From contig JBEKZQ010000365.1 of NCBI GenBank assembly GCA_049509675.1, forward strand, positions 1-6,502: a stretch of 6,502 nucleotides of DNA, in the 5' to 3' direction. Below, piece after piece: positions 4,568-6,502 of the stretch. The translations under genes and the position numbers were made by a program. The notes beneath the pieces are model-generated. The model did not search any database, was not told where the DNA came from, and saw only the letters and a program-made list of their open reading frames with translations. The DNA is from JBEKZQ01 sp049509675 (GTDB lineage Bacteria; Planctomycetota; Planctomycetia; Pirellulales; Thermoguttaceae). Within the stretch, counting starts at the first letter, position 1, and each line of letters begins with the position of its first letter.

Positions 4568-5188
4568 ATGCGACGGATCTGGTTCGCCCTACGCATTTTC
4601 TTCTTGGCCCTCTTCAGCGCCGAGGTGGCGCGGCAGGTGGCCGACATTCTCCAGCGCCGCAAGACCGCAAGAGAAGCCTCGAAACGGGGCGGTGCCGCGG
4701 CCGTGCGATCGCACGGGATCGCCGAACAAAAAAAGGGAAAGCCGGAACGAGAACCGGGCCCGCCGCCGCAAGCCAAGCCGGCCCCGTCCGCCAAGCCGGC
4801 CGCGGTCCGCAGTGAAGCGATTTCCCTGCTGGCCGCCTTGCAGCGCGAGGCCCGCTTCGTCGATTTCATCCAGGAGTCGCTCAGCAACTACAGCGATGCC
4901 CAGATCGGGGCCGCCGCCCGCGACGTGCATCGCGAGTGCGGCAAGGTGCTGCAGCGGATGTTCGCCCTGCAACCGCTGCTCCCGGGGCCGGAAGGGGCCC
5001 CGATCGAGGTGCCGGCCGGTTTCGACGCCGGCCGCTGGCGGTTGACGGGCAACGTCGTCGGCGAGCCGCCCTTCCACGGCCGGCTGGTGCATCACGGTTG
5101 GGAGGCCGCCGCCTGCCAGGTTCCGCTCTGGTCCGGCTCGGCGGCCTCGGCCCGGGTCATCGCTCCGGCCGAAGTGGAACTGACATGA
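4568..5188 (+). CDS. DUF2760 domain protein, membrane-anchored, partner of the Hsp70 gene
   Basis: This 206-residue protein has an N-terminal hydrophobic helix (IWFALRIFFLALFSAEVA, 4-21), a basic and Pro/Ala/Lys-rich linker (about 29-80), and a compact domain from about 81 to the end. I recognise the domain as DUF2760 from SEAISLLAALQREARFVDFIQE (82-103), SNYSDAQIGAAARDVHREC (108-126), the EVPAGFDAGRWRLTGNV segment, VHHGWE (174-179) and the terminal RVIAPAEVE (196-204). The biochemical role of this domain is unknown. Its stop overlaps the Hsp70 start as ATGA (5185-5188), so the two are translationally coupled and probably act together; family knowledge agrees, because DUF2760 genes often sit beside this Hsp70 type. 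A membrane-held co-chaperone or substrate adaptor would be a reasonable guess, no more. The start at 4568 has GACGAGG seven bases upstream, provided by the right copy of the 23-base repeat. Confidence 0.88.
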   Translation: MRRIWFALRIFFLALFSAEVARQVADILQRRKTAREASKRGGAAAVRSHGIAEQKKGKPEREPGPPPQAKPAPSAKPAAVRSEAISLLAALQREARFVDFIQESLSNYSDAQIGAAARDVHRECGKVLQRMFALQPLLPGPEGAPIEVPAGFDAGRWRLTGNVVGEPPFHGRLVHHGWEAAACQVPLWSGSAASARVIAPAEVELT

Positions 5189-6502
5189 CTGCCAAATACA
5201 TCCTCGGAATCGACCTGGGTACCACCAATAGCGTGCTGGCCTACGCGGCCCTGGATGCCGAACAGCCCGAGATCAGCGTGCTGCCCGTGCCGCAGTTGGT
5301 TGCGGCCGGCACCATCGAGCCGCGGACGGCCCTGCCCTCGTTTGTCTACCTGGGCGGCCCCGCCGAGGCCAAGAGCCAGGCGCTGGACCTGCCCTGGGCC
5401 AAGCGGCGTGATTTTGCCGTGGGCGAGTTCGCGCGCCGCCAGGCGGCCGAGGTGCCGGATCGTACCGTGGGGGCGGCGAAGTCCTGGCTGGCCTACAGCC
5501 GCGTCGACCGCCATCAGCCGATCTTGCCTTGGGGAGCGACGCAGGGCGTGGCGAAAATCTCGCCCGTCGCCGCCGCCCAGCGCTACCTGGAACACCTGGT
5601 GTCGGCCTGGGAATCGGCTTTTCCCGAGGCCCCCGTGGCCGAACAACAGGTCGTGCTCACCGTGCCCGCCTCGTTCGACGCCAGCGCCCGCGAGTTGACC
5701 CGCGAGGCCGCGCTGGCCGCCGGCCTGCCCGAAGACCTGGTGCTGCTGGAAGAGCCGCAGGCCGCCGTCTATGCCTGGCTGGTCGATCGCGGCGAGCGCT
5801 GGCGCCGGCTGCTGGCGGTCGGCGATACGCTGTTGGTGTGCGACGTGGGCGGCGGCACCACCGACTTGACGCTGGTCAACGTGGCCGAGGAACAAGGCGA
5901 GTTGGTGCTCCGCCGCATGGCGGTGGGCAATCATCTGCTGGTGGGCGGCGACAACATGGACCTCACGCTGGCCCATTTCGTGGCCGGCCGTTTCGCCGAG
6001 AAGGGCGTCTCGCTCGACCCGTGGCAGTCGGTCGCCCTGTGGCACTCCTGCCGCACGGCCAAGGAGGCCCTGCTGGCTTCCGACAGCACCGCGCCCGAGC
6101 AGTACCCGATCGCCGTTCTGGGCCGCGGCAGCCGGCTGATCGGCGGCACGGTCTCGGTCGAGGTCGCCCGGCAGGGTGTGAGCGATCTGTTGGTCGATGG
6201 TTTCTTCCCGCACTGCAAGCTGGGCGATCGGCCGGCGCGGCGGACCGTATCCGGCTTCCGCGAGTTGGGCCTGCCCTACGAGACCGATACGGCCGTGACC
6301 CGGCATCTGGCCGCCTTCCTGCACGCCCACGGCCCGCAGCCGGGGCAGCCGGCGCGGCCCACCCACCTGCTACTCAACGGCGGCGTGTTCAAGGCCGAGG
6401 CACTGGGCCGGCGGCTGCTGGAAGTGCTGGGCGACTGGTTCCCCGGGGCCGAGCGGCCGCAGCTCCTGGAAGGCCGGCACGACCTGGACCACGCCGTCGC
6501 CC
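5185..6502 (+). CDS. Hsp70-family (DnaK-like) ATPase, 3' end outside window
   Basis: The first 439 residues of an Hsp70-type protein are visible; the frame has no stop before the window ends. ATPase motifs are phosphate-1 GIDLGTTNSV (8-17), the catalytic Lys region at Lys99 in GAAKSWL, VVLTVPASFDASARELTREAALAAGL, EEPQAAVY (189-196, matching NEPTAAA), phosphate-2 VCDVGGGTTDLTLV (218-231) and the adenosine loop LLLNGGVFK (395-403). It therefore probably binds and hydrolyses ATP. It differs from housekeeping DnaK by insertions, for example around 255-345, and by its partner gene, so it belongs with the divergent Hsp70s that pair with DUF2760 and commonly carry a DUF3731-type C-terminus; that end is not visible. 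No DnaJ or GrpE gene is adjacent. The ATG overlaps the DUF2760 stop. Codon use is strongly GC-ended (41 of the first 49 codons). A 424-codon antisense frame over most of the gene is a by-product of this bias. Confidence 0.95.
   Translation, partial: MTAKYILGIDLGTTNSVLAYAALDAEQPEISVLPVPQLVAAGTIEPRTALPSFVYLGGPAEAKSQALDLPWAKRRDFAVGEFARRQAAEVPDRTVGAAKSWLAYSRVDRHQPILPWGATQGVAKISPVAAAQRYLEHLVSAWESAFPEAPVAEQQVVLTVPASFDASARELTREAALAAGLPEDLVLLEEPQAAVYAWLVDRGERWRRLLAVGDTLLVCDVGGGTTDLTLVNVAEEQGELVLRRMAVGNHLLVGGDNMDLTLAHFVAGRFAEKGVSLDPWQSVALWHSCRTAKEALLASDSTAPEQYPIAVLGRGSRLIGGTVSVEVARQGVSDLLVDGFFPHCKLGDRPARRTVSGFRELGLPYETDTAVTRHLAAFLHAHGPQPGQPARPTHLLLNGGVFKAEALGRRLLEVLGDWFPGAERPQLLEGRHDLDHAVA

Noticed and set aside
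5092..6366. A 424-codon open frame on the minus strand across the Hsp70 gene.
   Set aside because: The plus strand encodes clear Hsp70 motifs throughout; the antisense frame is open because of strong GC-ended codon bias, and its Gln/Gly/Arg/His-rich product resembles no family.

Overview
The window is GC-rich bacterial DNA with every recognisable gene on the + strand. The organism looks like a planctomycete (Planctomycetota). This is an inference from three things: the DUF2760 protein overlapping an Hsp70-family gene, the secreted protein with a planctomycete-style HEAT-like C-terminus, and hairpin repeats containing GGGGAC(A/T)GGTCC and TTTTCGGCC, a repeat type I associate with such genomes. 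No rRNA, tRNA, CRISPR array or complete transposase gene was seen. No gene-free stretch exceeds 300 bases; the longest is 217 bases (1381-1597).

Region 1 (1-1380) holds the 3' end of a FecCD/BtuC-type ABC importer permease, its ATPase one base downstream, and a 57-residue 2[4Fe-4S] ferredoxin. This points to uptake of an iron chelate, heme or cobalamin-like compound next to a small electron carrier. Third codon positions are less GC-rich here than in the genes at the right end.

Region 2 (1381-3296) starts with a 77-base imperfect palindrome. A ClpP-fold protein follows; it keeps the Ser and His of the catalytic triad but apparently not the Asp. Next is an ApbE-type FAD:protein FMN transferase with a textbook twin-arginine motif but almost no hydrophobic signal core. 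Its GTG start lacks a Shine-Dalgarno and overlaps the stop of a 13-codon upstream ORF that has a good one.

Region 3 (3297-6502) holds a secreted HEAT-like protein of unknown function, then a membrane-anchored DUF2760 protein whose stop overlaps the start of an Hsp70-family ATPase that runs off the window. A second copy of the palindrome, in opposite orientation, sits between the HEAT-like and DUF2760 genes. It lies between two perfect 23-base direct repeats. Removing one repeat copy plus the insert would leave the two genes 4 bases apart, so the element appears to have split a tight operon while duplicating the stop-codon and ribosome-binding region.

The most unusual observations are this palindrome with its 23-base flanking duplication, the conserved asymmetry shared by the two palindromes, and the possible leader ORF coupled to apbE. 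No wholly new multi-gene system can be claimed from this window alone.
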